Positions 7,678 through 16,813 of a stretch of 64,000 nucleotides of DNA are shown piece by piece. The translations under genes were made by a program, and so were the position numbers. The stretch covers positions 6,929-70,928 of the forward strand of contig DATATB010000187.1 in NCBI GenBank assembly GCA_036268995.1. The letters are read 5' to 3'. Position 1 is the first letter of the stretch. Each line of letters starts with the position of its first letter. Under the pieces are notes generated by a model, which did no database searches, was not told the DNA's origin, and was given only the letters and a program-made list of their open reading frames with translations. Source of the stretch: DATATB01 sp036268995 (GTDB taxonomy: Bacteria > Planctomycetota > Planctomycetia > Pirellulales > PNKZ01).

Positions 7678-8686
7678 CGACGGCCTCCGCCAGGGCTTCG
7701 ACCAGCCGCTGATTCTCGCTCCGTTTGCGCACCGCGACGCGGAGAAACGCGTCGGGCTCCAGGCCGGTAAAGTTGTCGCACAAGCGCACGGCGATGCCGC
7801 GCTGGAGCAATCGCTGCGCGATGGCCCGCGCGCCGGCCACGCGGAGCAGCAGGAAGTTCGCTTCCGACGGAAAGACCTTGATGCCGGCGATGGATGTTAG
7901 TTGGGCCGCCAGCTCTTCGCGCCGCGCGCGGACGAAACGGCGCGTGAACTCCTGGTAGTCCGTCTCGGCCAGCATTGCCAGGCCGGCCGATTGGGCCAGC
8001 CGACTGACCGACCAGGCCGGCTGCCGGGCACGCTGTGCCGCCACGCCGCCCACCAGATAGCCCAGGCGCAGCCCGGGACAGGCGAACAGCTTGGTGAACG
8101 AGCGCACCACGAGCGTCCGCGGCCGGCCAATGACGCTGGCCGGCTGTTCGACAAAATCCATGTACGTTTCGTCGACCAGCAGGATGCAATCCAAATCGGG
8201 GACGGCAGAGAGCACACCGCTGGGGCTGGCCGGATTGCCGAGTACCAGCAGATCGTCCGACGCCAGATCGAGCCGCTCGAGCGGCCAGCGGAAATCATCT
8301 GCCTCCCGGGCCGGTAGCGTAACGACTTCATGGCCCCAGGCCCGGGCTGCGTCCTCGTATTCGGTGAAGGCCGGGGCCAGCACCACGACGCGGCGCGGCG
8401 AAAGCGAGGCCATCACCAGTTCGATCGCCTCGCAGGCGCCGTTGGTGACCAGCACCGATTCGGGATCGACCGCATGACGTTCGGCCAGCGCCCGGCACAA
8501 CGTTGCCGAACCCGGCTCCGGATAGCGAAGCACGTGCTCGGGCGAGAGCGCGGCTGCCAGCGAGTCGGGCGGACCCAGCGGATTCAAGTTCATGCTGAAA
8601 TCGAGCACGCCGGCCTCGGCCGCTCCACCATGTTCGCGACGTCCATTGGACGCGGCGGTATTGCCGGCTGCCAATGTCTGGCTCAT
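7664..8686 (-). CDS. cobD: L-threonine-O-3-phosphate decarboxylase, CobD/CobC type
   Basis: A 340-residue PLP enzyme of the histidinol-phosphate aminotransferase fold. In cobalamin operons this protein decarboxylates threonine phosphate to aminopropanol phosphate, used by CbiB. Marks seen are DFSMNLNPLGPP near residue 30, the TNGACEAIEL glycine-rich turn at 81-90, GNPASPSG at 150-157, DETY at 172-175 and the probable Schiff-base Lys199 in RSFTKLFACPGLRLG. The ATG overlaps the stop of cobT by 4 nt. Its place in a B12 operon separates it from hisC. The substrate is inferred from that context. Confidence 0.88.
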   Translation of the reverse strand: MSQTLAAGNTAASNGRREHGGAAEAGVLDFSMNLNPLGPPDSLAAALSPEHVLRYPEPGSATLCRALAERHAVDPESVLVTNGACEAIELVMASLSPRRVVVLAPAFTEYEDAARAWGHEVVTLPAREADDFRWPLERLDLASDDLLVLGNPASPSGVLSAVPDLDCILLVDETYMDFVEQPASVIGRPRTLVVRSFTKLFACPGLRLGYLVGGVAAQRARQPAWSVSRLAQSAGLAMLAETDYQEFTRRFVRARREELAAQLTSIAGIKVFPSEANFLLLRVAGARAIAQRLLQRGIAVRLCDNFTGLEPDAFLRVAVRKRSENQRLVEALAEAVDAAR

Positions 8687-9720
8687 GGCTGCCTCCGCGA
8701 GACGTGGGCTTCGTCAAAGGTGGCCATCTCGCCGGCAATGCGGCAGGCAGAGTCAAGCAGGTGCAGGGCCAGCACGGCGCCGGTCCCCTCGCCCAATCGC
8801 ATGTCGAGCTGCAATAGCGGCCGCAGCCGCAGATCGGCGAGCGCCAGGGGATGACCCGGCTCGGCCGAGACGTGCGCCGCGATCAGATACTCGCGCACCG
8901 CGGGACACAGCCGGGCGGCCACCAGCGCCGCGGCCGTGCAGATGAAGCCGTCGATCACGGCCGGCACTCGGGCAGCCGCAGCCGCCAGCATGGCCCCGGC
9001 CAAGGCGCCGATCTCGAAGCCGCCGACGGCCGCGAGCAGCCCCAGGCCATCGCCCGGGTCGGGCTGGTGCAGAGCCAGCGCCCGCTCGATGGCGGCAAGC
9101 TTGCGTTGCCGGCCGGCCGCATCGATGCCGGTGCCTGGGCCGACCGCTGCTGCCGCAGAGCAGCCGGTGGCGGCGGCGACGATGGCCGCGGCTGCGGTCG
9201 AGTTGCCGATGCCCATCTCGCCCAGTGCGGCTGCCTGGCAAGGTTCGAAGCAGTCGATGCCGATTTCGACCGAGCGCAGCGCCTCGTCGCGAGTCATGGC
9301 CGGCGCGGAGACGAAGTTTTGCGTGCCCCGGGCGATTTTGTGGGAGACGAGGTTTGCGTGCGGCGGCAAATCGCCGGCCACGCCCGCGTCGACGACAATC
9401 AACTTGGCGCCGGCCTGACGAGCGAGCACGTTGATGGCGGCGCCGCCGGCCAGAAAATTCAGCACCATTTGCCGGGTGACTTCGGCCGGATAGGCGCTCA
9501 CGCCCTCGGCCGCGACGCCGTGATCGGCGGCAAACACCAACACGGCCCGCTCGTCGCATGCCGGCGGCACGCGGCCGCTGATGCCCGCCAATTGCACGGC
9601 CAAAGCTTCGAGCCGGCCGAGGCTGCCGGGCGGCTTGGTGAGCGCATCGAGCCGGGCCTGCATGGCGGCCATGGCCCGTGCGTCGAGCGGTCCGATGCGC
9701 TGGATCGTGTCAGCCAGCAT
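8683..9720 (-). CDS. cobT: Nicotinate-nucleotide:dimethylbenzimidazole phosphoribosyltransferase CobT
   Basis: A 345-residue enzyme that makes alpha-ribazole phosphate from nicotinate mononucleotide and the base produced by BluB. Visible motifs are LTKPPGSLGRLEALA at about residue 28, VFAADHGVAAEGVSAYP at about 67, NFLAGGAAINVLARQ, and GEMGIGNSTAAAAI at about 169, the phosphate-binding loop. The C-terminal region has the LAVGGFEIGALAGAM-like stretch and EPGH. The ATG at 9720 overlaps cobU by 11 nt. Length is normal. Confidence 0.95.
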   Translation of the reverse strand: MLADTIQRIGPLDARAMAAMQARLDALTKPPGSLGRLEALAVQLAGISGRVPPACDERAVLVFAADHGVAAEGVSAYPAEVTRQMVLNFLAGGAAINVLARQAGAKLIVVDAGVAGDLPPHANLVSHKIARGTQNFVSAPAMTRDEALRSVEIGIDCFEPCQAAALGEMGIGNSTAAAAIVAAATGCSAAAAVGPGTGIDAAGRQRKLAAIERALALHQPDPGDGLGLLAAVGGFEIGALAGAMLAAAAARVPAVIDGFICTAAALVAARLCPAVREYLIAAHVSAEPGHPLALADLRLRPLLQLDMRLGEGTGAVLALHLLDSACRIAGEMATFDEAHVSRRQP

Positions 9721-10228
9721 GCTTGATCCTCACGGCAATGCCGCTGACCAGCAGCTCGACCTCATCGGCCTGCGAGGCGGCCAGTTGGTTCGCGCGGCCG
9801 GCCAACTCGCGAAACCGCCGGGCCAGCTCGTGCTCGGGCACGATGCCCTGGCCCACCTCGTTGGTCACGAGCACCACCGGATAGTCGGCCGCGCGGGCCG
9901 CCTGGCACAGGCTATCGACTTCGGCCAGGATGTCGCTGTCGGGCAGTTCATCAATCAGCAGTTGCGAGACCAGCAGCGTGAGGCAATCGACCACGGCGGC
10001 ATCGAAGCCGGGCGCGAGCGCCAAGCCCAGATTGCGGCTGGCTTCGACGGTGGTCCAGGTTCGAGGACGCTCGCGGCGATGGCGCTCGACTTTGGCTTGC
10101 ATTTCGTCGTCGCGGGGGACGCAGGTGGCGACGAACAGGATGTGCGCGCCGTGTTGCGCAGCGACGCGCAGGGCATGCGTGCTCTTGCCACTGGCCGCGC
10201 CGCCGGTAATGAGCGTCAAGCGGCCCAT
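9710..10228 (-). CDS. cobU: Adenosylcobinamide kinase / guanylyltransferase CobU (CobP)
   Basis: A 172-residue bifunctional enzyme that phosphorylates adenosylcobinamide and then activates it with GTP. The P-loop TLITGGAASGKSTHAL is at residues 5-20, VATCVPRDDEMQAKVERHR follows, and VVLVTNEVGQGIVPEHELARRFRELAG is the family's late signature. GGAGG lies 8 nt before ATG 10228. The open frame continues upstream to 10384 but that part is repeat sequence. It is the first gene after the riboswitch. cobS, the partner that joins the two halves of B12, is not in the window. Confidence 0.94.
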   Translation of the reverse strand: MGRLTLITGGAASGKSTHALRVAAQHGAHILFVATCVPRDDEMQAKVERHRRERPRTWTTVEASRNLGLALAPGFDAAVVDCLTLLVSQLLIDELPDSDILAEVDSLCQAARAADYPVVLVTNEVGQGIVPEHELARRFRELAGRANQLAASQADEVELLVSGIAVRIKHAG

Positions 10229-10275
10229 GGCGCGCGCCTCCGCTGTGAACCAATGCATCCATCGCCGGCAAGGCT

Positions 10276-10430
10276 GGGTGCCACTGCTGGCTTGTCCAGC
10301 AGTGTGGAGCGAGGACGGCCCTGCGATGCTAATCGGTCGCCAAGAGCCAGCGCGCCGGTTGGGAACGAGCTGTCGGCAGGCCATCCCTGGTCGACGAGGA
10401 ACACTGCTGGACGAGCCAGCAGTGGCACCC
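10276..10430. repeat. Palindromic pair of the GGTGCCACTGCTGG family
   Basis: The unit gggtgccactgctggcttg... at 10276-10304 faces an inverted copy at 10402-10430 (...gccagcagtggcaccc). Each unit also forms its own small hairpin around CTGGCTTGTCCAG. A second pair is at 45541-45622. It lies in the leader between the riboswitch and cobU, so it is transcribed and could form a large stem in the operon mRNA. Confidence 0.85.
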
Positions 10431-10624
10431 GATCCAAGCGGCCTAAGCCGCGAGCGAAGTCAACGACGGCTGGTGGCCGTCGCGCCGTAAACAAGAACAT
10501 CCTCATGCCTGGCCTCACAAGACCGAACGCATGAGGGACGGCACCCGGTTTCTGGGTCCCTCAGACCCGGCCATGCAATAGCCGAGGCAAGCCTACCCGT
10601 CGCGCGCGGAGTCTCCAGGCTTAC

Positions 10625-10795
10625 TACCTTCGGCAGGTCTTCTGGCTCCGGACTTCCCGCGCAGCCTTCCCATCGACGAATCGACAGTGGCTGCGCTCGT
10701 TGGTTCGTTGTCCGTTACAGCGGCGGGACCACCCCCGGCTTGCACGGGGTTCCCTGTTAGGCCCGACAAGTGGGCACCGAAAGCTCGGCCAGTCT
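10625..10795 (-). promoter_or_regulatory. Cobalamin riboswitch upstream of the cob operon
   Basis: Read on the minus strand from about 10795 the sequence shows, in order, the TTTCGGTGCCC start, AACAGGGAA, CGTGCAAGCCGGGG, GGTCCCGCCGCTGTAA, CCACTG, GGGAAGGC, GCGGGAAG and the B12 box AGCCAGAAGACCTGCC (10632-10647). This is the conserved order of the adenosylcobalamin riboswitch core. It should lower expression of the operon when B12 is plentiful. The B12 box is about 400 nt before the cobU start. An AAGCCT/AGGCTT stem and further hairpins follow the box, but I see no T-tract terminator, so the mode of control is open. Confidence 0.95.
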
Positions 10796-10846
10796 ACCAG
10801 CCCCCATGCCGAAGTCAATCTAGAGGACTACGAGGGGGGAACCAGC

Positions 10847-10954
10847 TGAACAGAAGACCGCGAAGGACGCTAAGACGAAGATTACTGTCAGCGAATCTGC
10901 TCGTCTCTTCGTCTTCTCCTCCTTTTCTTAGCGTCCTTTGCGAGCTTCTGTTCA
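10847..10954. repeat. Inverted repeat upstream of the riboswitch
   Basis: The left side tgaacagaagaccgcgaagg...cttaag-like and the right side ...tagcgtcctttgcgagcttctgttca are imperfectly complementary, with the centre rich in CTTCTC. Together with 10800-10846 it fills the space between the heme protein gene and the riboswitch. The operon promoter must lie in or near it, but I cannot place it with confidence. Confidence 0.6.
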
Positions 10955-10987
10955 AATCCTTTTGCCCCAGTCATTTGCGATTGGTGC

Positions 10988-13930
10988 CTATTTCTTCACA
11001 GCCAGATAGGCGAGCAGGTCGGTCATGTCGGCGAGGGTGACTTGCTTTTCGAGGCCTTCGGGCATGAAGGAGCGGCCGCTGCTGGTGAGCTCGTCGATGT
11101 CGCTACGGAGCAGGGTGCGGCGCTGGCCGTCGGATTGAACGAAGGTCATGCTGGTGGCGGTTTCTCCGGAGATGAGGCCGGCGATCACCTGGCCGTCGAC
11201 CGTGGCTACCGTGTAGACCAGGTAGCGCGGCTTGACCTCGCGATTGGGGTCGAGAATGTTCAATAGCACGGCTTCTTTGCCGCGATCACCGATGGCTGCG
11301 AGTTCGGCGCCCAGGGCCGTGCCGAATTGTTCGAGCCGATGACAGGCGGCGCATTGCTTGCGAAACACGGCCCGGCCACGCTCGACGTCGCCCGCGGCGG
11401 CCAGCGCGGGCTGATACTTGGCGACGACCGCCGCGCGGGCTTCGTTCACGTCGGCGGCAAACGCGGCTTTGGCGCGGCGACGAATTTCGGTGTCGGGAAA
11501 GGCCGCGAGTAGTTGCACGCGCCCAGGATCGATCTCGGCACGGGCGACACGCTTCTGCTCGATCGCATCAAGGAATGGGCCTGCCCAAGCGGCCCGCGCC
11601 AAGAGCAACTCGACCGCCGCGCTGCGCATTTTTGGGCCGAGGCCCGACCAGGCCGAGAGCACGATCTCGGCGACTTCGGGCTGATGGTAGCGGCTGATCT
11701 GCTTGAGGACAGCCGCCTGCACTGGTTCCGGCCGATCGGCGGCGAGCAGGCCGGCCAGCAGCGGCCGAACTTCGCCCAGCGGCAGAAACACGAGCGTCTG
11801 CACGGCAGCGGCTCGGGCGGCGGGCGATTGTTTGGGATCGTCGACGACGCGCCGGGCCAACGCCAGCGCGTCGTTCCACAGCTTGGCGCACGTGCCTTCC
11901 AGCTTGAGACCGGATGCCTGAGGCGGCAGGGCCAGCATCAGCCGTTTGACCAGTTGCTGCGCTAGCGGCTTCCTGGCGGCCGGCAAAGATTCGATGACGG
12001 CGAGCAAGCGCTCGATGTCGGCCGACTGGTGGGCCGCGCCGATTTGCTCGGCCAATTGCCCGAGCATTGCCTGGCCGGCGGAACTGGTGCAAAACGAATC
12101 GTCGGCCGTCAGCCGAGCGGCCAATTGGCCACCTCGGCCGGCTGAAGAACAGAGCACGGCCAGACGCGTCCACGAGTCGTCCACGTCGCGCACGGCAATC
12201 GACGCGAGGGCATGCTTCACGCCGGGCTGTGGAAAGTATCCAAGCGAAAATGCCACTTGCCGGCGCACGGCGGGCGAGGGATCGTCGGCCAGGGACATCA
12301 GCCGGCCGCACACCCAATCGTTGCCAGGAAGATGTTCGGCCACAATGGCGGCGTGCTCGCGCACGCGGGCATCGGAATCGTTCAGGCCGCGGATCACGGC
12401 CTCCGGGTTGAGAGCACCGATCGTCGCCAGCGAGTACAAGGCGTGCATCCGGCCCAGCGGCGAGGAACTGGCCTGCCATTTTTCCAAATCCTTGCCGGCG
12501 GCCGGATCACGCCGCTGGGACAACAGCCGCGCGCCGATATCACGGTGCCAGCCATCGTCGCTGAGCAGCAGTTGTCCGACGAGCCCGCCAATGCTCGCGC
12601 CGCTCCACTTTTCCGCTTTGGGCCGCACAAAGCCGTCGGGCACGATGCGATAGATGCGGCCGCGATCGATGCCGCCGGAGGGATCGACCTGTTTGAGCAA
12701 GCTAGCCGGCAGGAAATCGGCGCCTTCGATCAGCTCGCGATACATGTCCACGACGCACAAGCAGCCGTCGGGCGAAGGGGCGATTTGGACCGGCCGGAAC
12801 CAATTGTCGGTCGAAGCCAGGAACTCGGCGTCGCCATCGGCATCGACCGCCTTGAAAGCCGCGCCATTGGGCTCGAGCACAAAGCGATGGACCAGATTGG
12901 CGGCCACTTCGCCCACGAAGATATTGCCGCGATACTTTTCCGGAAACGCGCTGCCGCGATAGACGGTCAGTCCGCTGGCACTGGAAAAATAGCTGTAATT
13001 CGGCTGCCGCTCGCCGGCCGCGGCTCGCTCCCGCGCGCGGATCGCGTCGCGGCTTTCGCGCCAGGCTTCGGGAGCGCTCTTGCGGTGCAGGGTCGAAGTC
13101 GGGCCGATGGGCGTGATTGGCAGCCCGGCGTTGGGGCCGATCACCATGGGATTGCGAGCCAGGTAGCGGTTGTCGTACATCACTTGCCAGACGGGCATGC
13201 TATTGGAGCAAGCGAACTTGTGGCCCCAATCGTCCATCGTCATGCCGTATTGGCCCGCCCCACCGGCGAGCGTCCACTCGCGCGTGCGGGGATCAAAAGC
13301 CATGCCCAGATTGCGAATGGAAATCGGCTTGTCCTGCGGCCGGTCGACGCGCTGGATCATGCCGCCGGCCAGGCCGACGGACACGTGGATGCGATTGTCC
13401 GGGCCCCAGCGGAGTGAGTTGAGCATGGCCTCGCCGGCATGATCGCGATCGAAGCCGGTATAGATCCGCTCGCGCACATCGGCGCGGCCGTCGCCGTCGG
13501 TATCCTTCAGATACAAGATGTCGGGCGCGGCAGTGACGAACACGCCGCCGTCGTAGCACAGCACGCCGGTGGCGAATTTCACATCGTCGGCAAACGCGAT
13601 GGCGTGCTCGTAGCGGCCGTCGCCATCGCGATCTTCCAACAGGCGAATCGAACTGGTGCCGTGCGGCCGCGTGGCGGCAAAGTCGTTGTACTCGGTGTAC
13701 TGGACGACATACATCCGGCCGTCTTCGTCGAAATCGATGGCCACCGGCGTGCGGATCAGCGGCTCGGCCGCGACCAGCTCGACGTGAAAGCCCGGCTGCA
13801 CGGTGATCGTGCGCAGCGACTCCTCGGGCGATTTGGGCGCGGTGCGAGTCACCGGCTTATCGGCGGGCGCAGCCAATGCGGCCGCGGCCAGGCAGAGCAG
13901 AGCAATCGTGAATCGGACGGAGGCTGTCAT
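10988..13930 (-). CDS. Secreted PVC-type heme-binding dehydrogenase with HEAT repeats and C-terminal cytochrome c domain
   Basis: A 980-residue protein with a signal peptide (MTASVRFTIALLCLAAAALAAP). Residues about 45-420 are the planctomycete/verrucomicrobial membrane-bound dehydrogenase domain, a soluble-glucose-dehydrogenase-like propeller (LVAAEPLIRTPVAIDFDEDG, DTDGDGRADVRE). Residues about 450-800 are helical HEAT-like repeats. The end is the Pirellula-type heme domain with Cys860, Cys863 and His864 in CAACH, and DPNREVKPRYLVY. Start ATG 13930 is chosen over 14029 because GGAG precedes it and the upstream residues are a palindromic repeat. Its role is likely periplasmic oxidation of a sugar-like substrate. 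The substrate is unknown. Confidence 0.88.
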   Translation of the reverse strand: MTASVRFTIALLCLAAAALAAPADKPVTRTAPKSPEESLRTITVQPGFHVELVAAEPLIRTPVAIDFDEDGRMYVVQYTEYNDFAATRPHGTSSIRLLEDRDGDGRYEHAIAFADDVKFATGVLCYDGGVFVTAAPDILYLKDTDGDGRADVRERIYTGFDRDHAGEAMLNSLRWGPDNRIHVSVGLAGGMIQRVDRPQDKPISIRNLGMAFDPRTREWTLAGGAGQYGMTMDDWGHKFACSNSMPVWQVMYDNRYLARNPMVIGPNAGLPITPIGPTSTLHRKSAPEAWRESRDAIRARERAAAGERQPNYSYFSSASGLTVYRGSAFPEKYRGNIFVGEVAANLVHRFVLEPNGAAFKAVDADGDAEFLASTDNWFRPVQIAPSPDGCLCVVDMYRELIEGADFLPASLLKQVDPSGGIDRGRIYRIVPDGFVRPKAEKWSGASIGGLVGQLLLSDDGWHRDIGARLLSQRRDPAAGKDLEKWQASSSPLGRMHALYSLATIGALNPEAVIRGLNDSDARVREHAAIVAEHLPGNDWVCGRLMSLADDPSPAVRRQVAFSLGYFPQPGVKHALASIAVRDVDDSWTRLAVLCSSAGRGGQLAARLTADDSFCTSSAGQAMLGQLAEQIGAAHQSADIERLLAVIESLPAARKPLAQQLVKRLMLALPPQASGLKLEGTCAKLWNDALALARRVVDDPKQSPAARAAAVQTLVFLPLGEVRPLLAGLLAADRPEPVQAAVLKQISRYHQPEVAEIVLSAWSGLGPKMRSAAVELLLARAAWAGPFLDAIEQKRVARAEIDPGRVQLLAAFPDTEIRRRAKAAFAADVNEARAAVVAKYQPALAAAGDVERGRAVFRKQCAACHRLEQFGTALGAELAAIGDRGKEAVLLNILDPNREVKPRYLVYTVATVDGQVIAGLISGETATSMTFVQSDGQRRTLLRSDIDELTSSGRSFMPEGLEKQVTLADMTDLLAYLAVKK

Positions 13931-13940
13931 TGGCAACTCC

Positions 13941-14017
13941 GGGAGGGCGAGGCTCCTGCCGAGCCTGCTGAATATCGTGCTCGGGGACACGCGGCTCGGC
14001 AGGAGCCTCGGCCTCCC
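13941..14017. repeat. GGCTCGGCAGGAGCC-type palindrome, copy 1
   Basis: Arms at 13941-13965 (gggagggcgaggctcctgcc...) and 13993-14017 (...cggcaggagcctcggcctccc) are complementary with one difference. The same element is at 32453-32532. Both copies lie just upstream of a gene for a secreted cytochrome-type protein. Confidence 0.85.
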
Positions 14018-14033
14018 ATTCGGAGTCATGTGC

Positions 14034-16361
14034 TTACGGCCAGTTCAAATGGCGATGCAAGAAGGCGAAGGTGCCGATGCCGTTGATCGTGTGTGGGCCG
14101 TCGAAATATTCGAGCGTGGTCCGCCCCGGGATGCGCAGATCGGTATACAGCAGCCGGACCTTGGCGTATTCGAACGAGACCCATTCATCCAGGCCCACGC
14201 CGTCGCGATGGCCACGCTCGACCATAAAGGGCCGGGGCGCGATCAGATTGGCCATTTCGGCATAGTTGAAAGTGCTGCCCAGATCGAACTCGAAGATCTC
14301 GTACTCGCCTTTGGCCAGGTAGCTGGCGCGCATGCGGTTCGAGGCGTTCTTCTCGACCCATTCGTTGAAATCGCCGGAGCAAATCGAGAGGCAGTAATTC
14401 TCGACCAGCGCCGGAATGCGCATGGCCGACTTGCCGCCGTACGACAGGCCATAGAAGGCGATCCGCTTGGCGTCGACCATCGGCAACGTGCTCAGCCAAT
14501 TCACGGTTTGCTGGTGCTGCGGCACGATCGTCGAGAAGAGCGTTTTCTTCAGCGGGTTACTCTTGAGTTGCAGGCTGCGAAAGCGGTCCTTGAAGATGTA
14601 AAGGTTCTGCGGCGCGTAGGTGACGAAGCCCCGCTCGGCGAGCGTCGCGGCGAAACAGTGATAAAAGTGCTCGGCCGGCCCATGCTCGATCACGTCCTTC
14701 GGCCGGCCTTCCAACCCATGCTGACACACGACTACCGGCCGCTTCTGGCCGGCGGGAATGTTCTTGGGCACCAGCAGAATGCCGTAGGCGATCACGTCGG
14801 GAAACACGTCCATCACGACTTCGTAGCCGGTCCACGTCGGCTCGTCGTAGACTTTGCGGGTGCGCGGCTTGGGATCCATCAGCGGCAGCTCGAAGCGGCC
14901 GATCACGTCGTCGTAGAAATACTGGCGATAGCGGCGCGTGCTCTGTTGCCACTTGGCCGGATCGCGCGATTTGCGATCGGCATCGGCCCAGAAGTCGTTG
15001 CGGACGTATTGCGAATCGGCCAGCAGGCTTTGCGTGTGAGCGTTCAGCTCCTCGAATTGCCGATGCATGCGGTCTGCGGCGACGGGCAGCGGGCGTTTGA
15101 GACTGGCGGAACTGCCGGGCGGCGCCAGCTTGGCCTGGGCATCGAGCGCTTGCAGGAATGCCGTGAGAGCTTTGTCCGAGCCGGGCGAGCCGTTGCCGTC
15201 GGCGCTGGCGACCACGGTCCAGGCGTTGCGATCGGGCAGTCCATGCACCAGCTTTGCCGCGCGGCCGAACTCCGCCGCCACGGCGTCCAAGGCCGGCGTT
15301 TCGAGTTTGCCGGGAGCGGCGCCGCCGTTGCGTCCCTTACGGGGCTTCGGCGGGCCATCGACGGCCGGCACCCGGCTGGCTTCGACCAGCAGCGCCCGCG
15401 GCGCGATGAGCGAGGCCAGCTCCGCATCGCCGAATTCGTCCAGCAGGCCGAACACGTTGCGGTAGATGGGCTCTTGCCAGACGTTGTTGCGCGGCCCGAA
15501 ATAGCCGCTCACGCCGACGATATCCAAGCGCGGATCGAGCGCGCCGGCGTACAGGGCCAGCAAGCCACCTTCGCCGTAGCCGAAGACGCCAATCTTGCGA
15601 TGCCGCGTCGTTCGCTGGGCGTCGAGCCAATCGACCAGGGCCTCGATCTTTTGGACTTCGTAGCCGATGATGTGCCGGCCCAGCTCGAAGGCCCCGCGAT
15701 AAATGAACTCGCGATGCGGCAGGTTCGAGGACTGCGTGCCCATCCCGGAAATCGACCAGGTGTCGTCGCGGTTGATGATCACGGGCACCCACACGCGGCA
15801 GCCGCTCTCGGCCAGCCGCCGCGCGATGTCCGAACCGGCCGGCCCTTGCCTCAGGCCGGCCAGCAGTTCGGGAGTCTGATCGGCGTCGGGCACGACAATG
15901 CAGTCGGCCAGCGGCTGCTGCCGCTTGGGCTCCAGCACCAGCCCCTCGCCGTAGACGCCGCGAAACACCGGCCAGCGGACCGTGCGGACCTCGTAGCTTT
16001 CGGCCTCGGCCAGCACTGGCGACTGTCCGGCGGGAGCCGTGGTTTCCGGCACCGTGGGCAGGCGCTTGTCCACCGCGCCGATGATCTTGGCCAGGTGCTG
16101 GCGATTGGGAGCCACCGAGGTCTCGTATTTGTCGCGGCTAGATAGATCGCGGTGCCAATGCCGCGCGCGCCGGCCGACGGATTGGTCGATCTGCTTGAGC
16201 AAGAAGCGGTCGACGCCCGCGACCAGTTGGTCTGTCAGGTCGCCTTCGGTAGTTAAAGGAGCGGTGCCCGGCAGCGGCACCACGGGATCGGCCGCCGCCG
16301 AAATCGAGGTCAGTGCGGCCGAAAGGCCCAGCGAAAACCAGAACAAAAGGGCGCGCGACAT
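14034..16361 (-). CDS. Secreted tandem alpha/beta hydrolase (dienelactone-hydrolase/acetyl-xylan-esterase like)
   Basis: A 775-residue protein with a signal peptide (MSRALLFWFSLGLSAALTSISAAAD). Two alpha/beta-hydrolase-like regions can be seen. In the first (about 140-330) the nucleophile elbow reads FGYGEGG, with Gly263 where Ser is expected, so it should be inactive. In the second (about 500-775) the elbow is YGLSYGG with Ser640, and a C-terminal His sits in DGPHTING, giving a plausible catalytic set. It probably cleaves esters on polysaccharides in the periplasm, which is inference. It lies 17 nt beyond a palindrome from the heme protein gene, same strand, perhaps one transcript. Confidence 0.78.
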   Translation of the reverse strand: MSRALLFWFSLGLSAALTSISAAADPVVPLPGTAPLTTEGDLTDQLVAGVDRFLLKQIDQSVGRRARHWHRDLSSRDKYETSVAPNRQHLAKIIGAVDKRLPTVPETTAPAGQSPVLAEAESYEVRTVRWPVFRGVYGEGLVLEPKRQQPLADCIVVPDADQTPELLAGLRQGPAGSDIARRLAESGCRVWVPVIINRDDTWSISGMGTQSSNLPHREFIYRGAFELGRHIIGYEVQKIEALVDWLDAQRTTRHRKIGVFGYGEGGLLALYAGALDPRLDIVGVSGYFGPRNNVWQEPIYRNVFGLLDEFGDAELASLIAPRALLVEASRVPAVDGPPKPRKGRNGGAAPGKLETPALDAVAAEFGRAAKLVHGLPDRNAWTVVASADGNGSPGSDKALTAFLQALDAQAKLAPPGSSASLKRPLPVAADRMHRQFEELNAHTQSLLADSQYVRNDFWADADRKSRDPAKWQQSTRRYRQYFYDDVIGRFELPLMDPKPRTRKVYDEPTWTGYEVVMDVFPDVIAYGILLVPKNIPAGQKRPVVVCQHGLEGRPKDVIEHGPAEHFYHCFAATLAERGFVTYAPQNLYIFKDRFRSLQLKSNPLKKTLFSTIVPQHQQTVNWLSTLPMVDAKRIAFYGLSYGGKSAMRIPALVENYCLSICSGDFNEWVEKNASNRMRASYLAKGEYEIFEFDLGSTFNYAEMANLIAPRPFMVERGHRDGVGLDEWVSFEYAKVRLLYTDLRIPGRTTLEYFDGPHTINGIGTFAFLHRHLNWP

Positions 16362-16813
16362 GGCAGGGTGCTCCGGGCGGGCTGAATTTGCGGTCGTCTG
16401 ACGGCGTGCGTATCATGCGGCAAAGGGCGGGAAGCCGCGGGCAGGACTGCCATCATACTTGGGTCCAATGCCAGGAGCAAACACGCCCGAGGCGGGGTCG
16501 GCTGCCGACGGTTCCGACAATCGCTTGGCGGCGCGAGATGAAACCGCTGCGATCCACCTACCGATCGGAACCGGGGGGTGAACCGATCGCAGCTAAAACA
16601 AATGGTTATTTTGCATTAAGCAGGCGGCTAGGCTCTTGACTTGGGGTAGCGCCGTCGCGCGCAATGATGAAGCGCCACATTTCTGACTGTCTGTAAGGGG
16701 TAAGGCGCCGCTGTCTCTGTTTCTTTCGACCGCATGATGCGGCCGGCCGCCTGGGCATACGCGGGGGCTCGGCGGTGCATCAGCGGTGACGTGCATCTTT
16801 TGATCGCCGACCG
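16362..16813. other. Divergent intergenic region, nothing recognised
   Basis: 452 nt between the hydrolase gene (minus) and a small membrane protein gene (plus). It should carry both promoters. A local AT-rich patch at about 16590-16620 is the best place for a promoter, but no clear -35/-10 pair with good spacing is visible. Short open frames here have no coding character. Confidence 0.5.

Noticed and set aside
6019..7770. Plus-strand open frame of 583 codons across cobQ
   Set aside because: Antisense shadow of cobQ and cbiB, rich in His, Gln and Arg as expected from GC-rich antisense sequence.
13803..16145. Long plus-strand open frame of 780 codons opposite the hydrolase gene
   Set aside because: High GC gives long antisense frames. 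The minus-strand hydrolase has a signal peptide and active-site motifs, while this frame has none.
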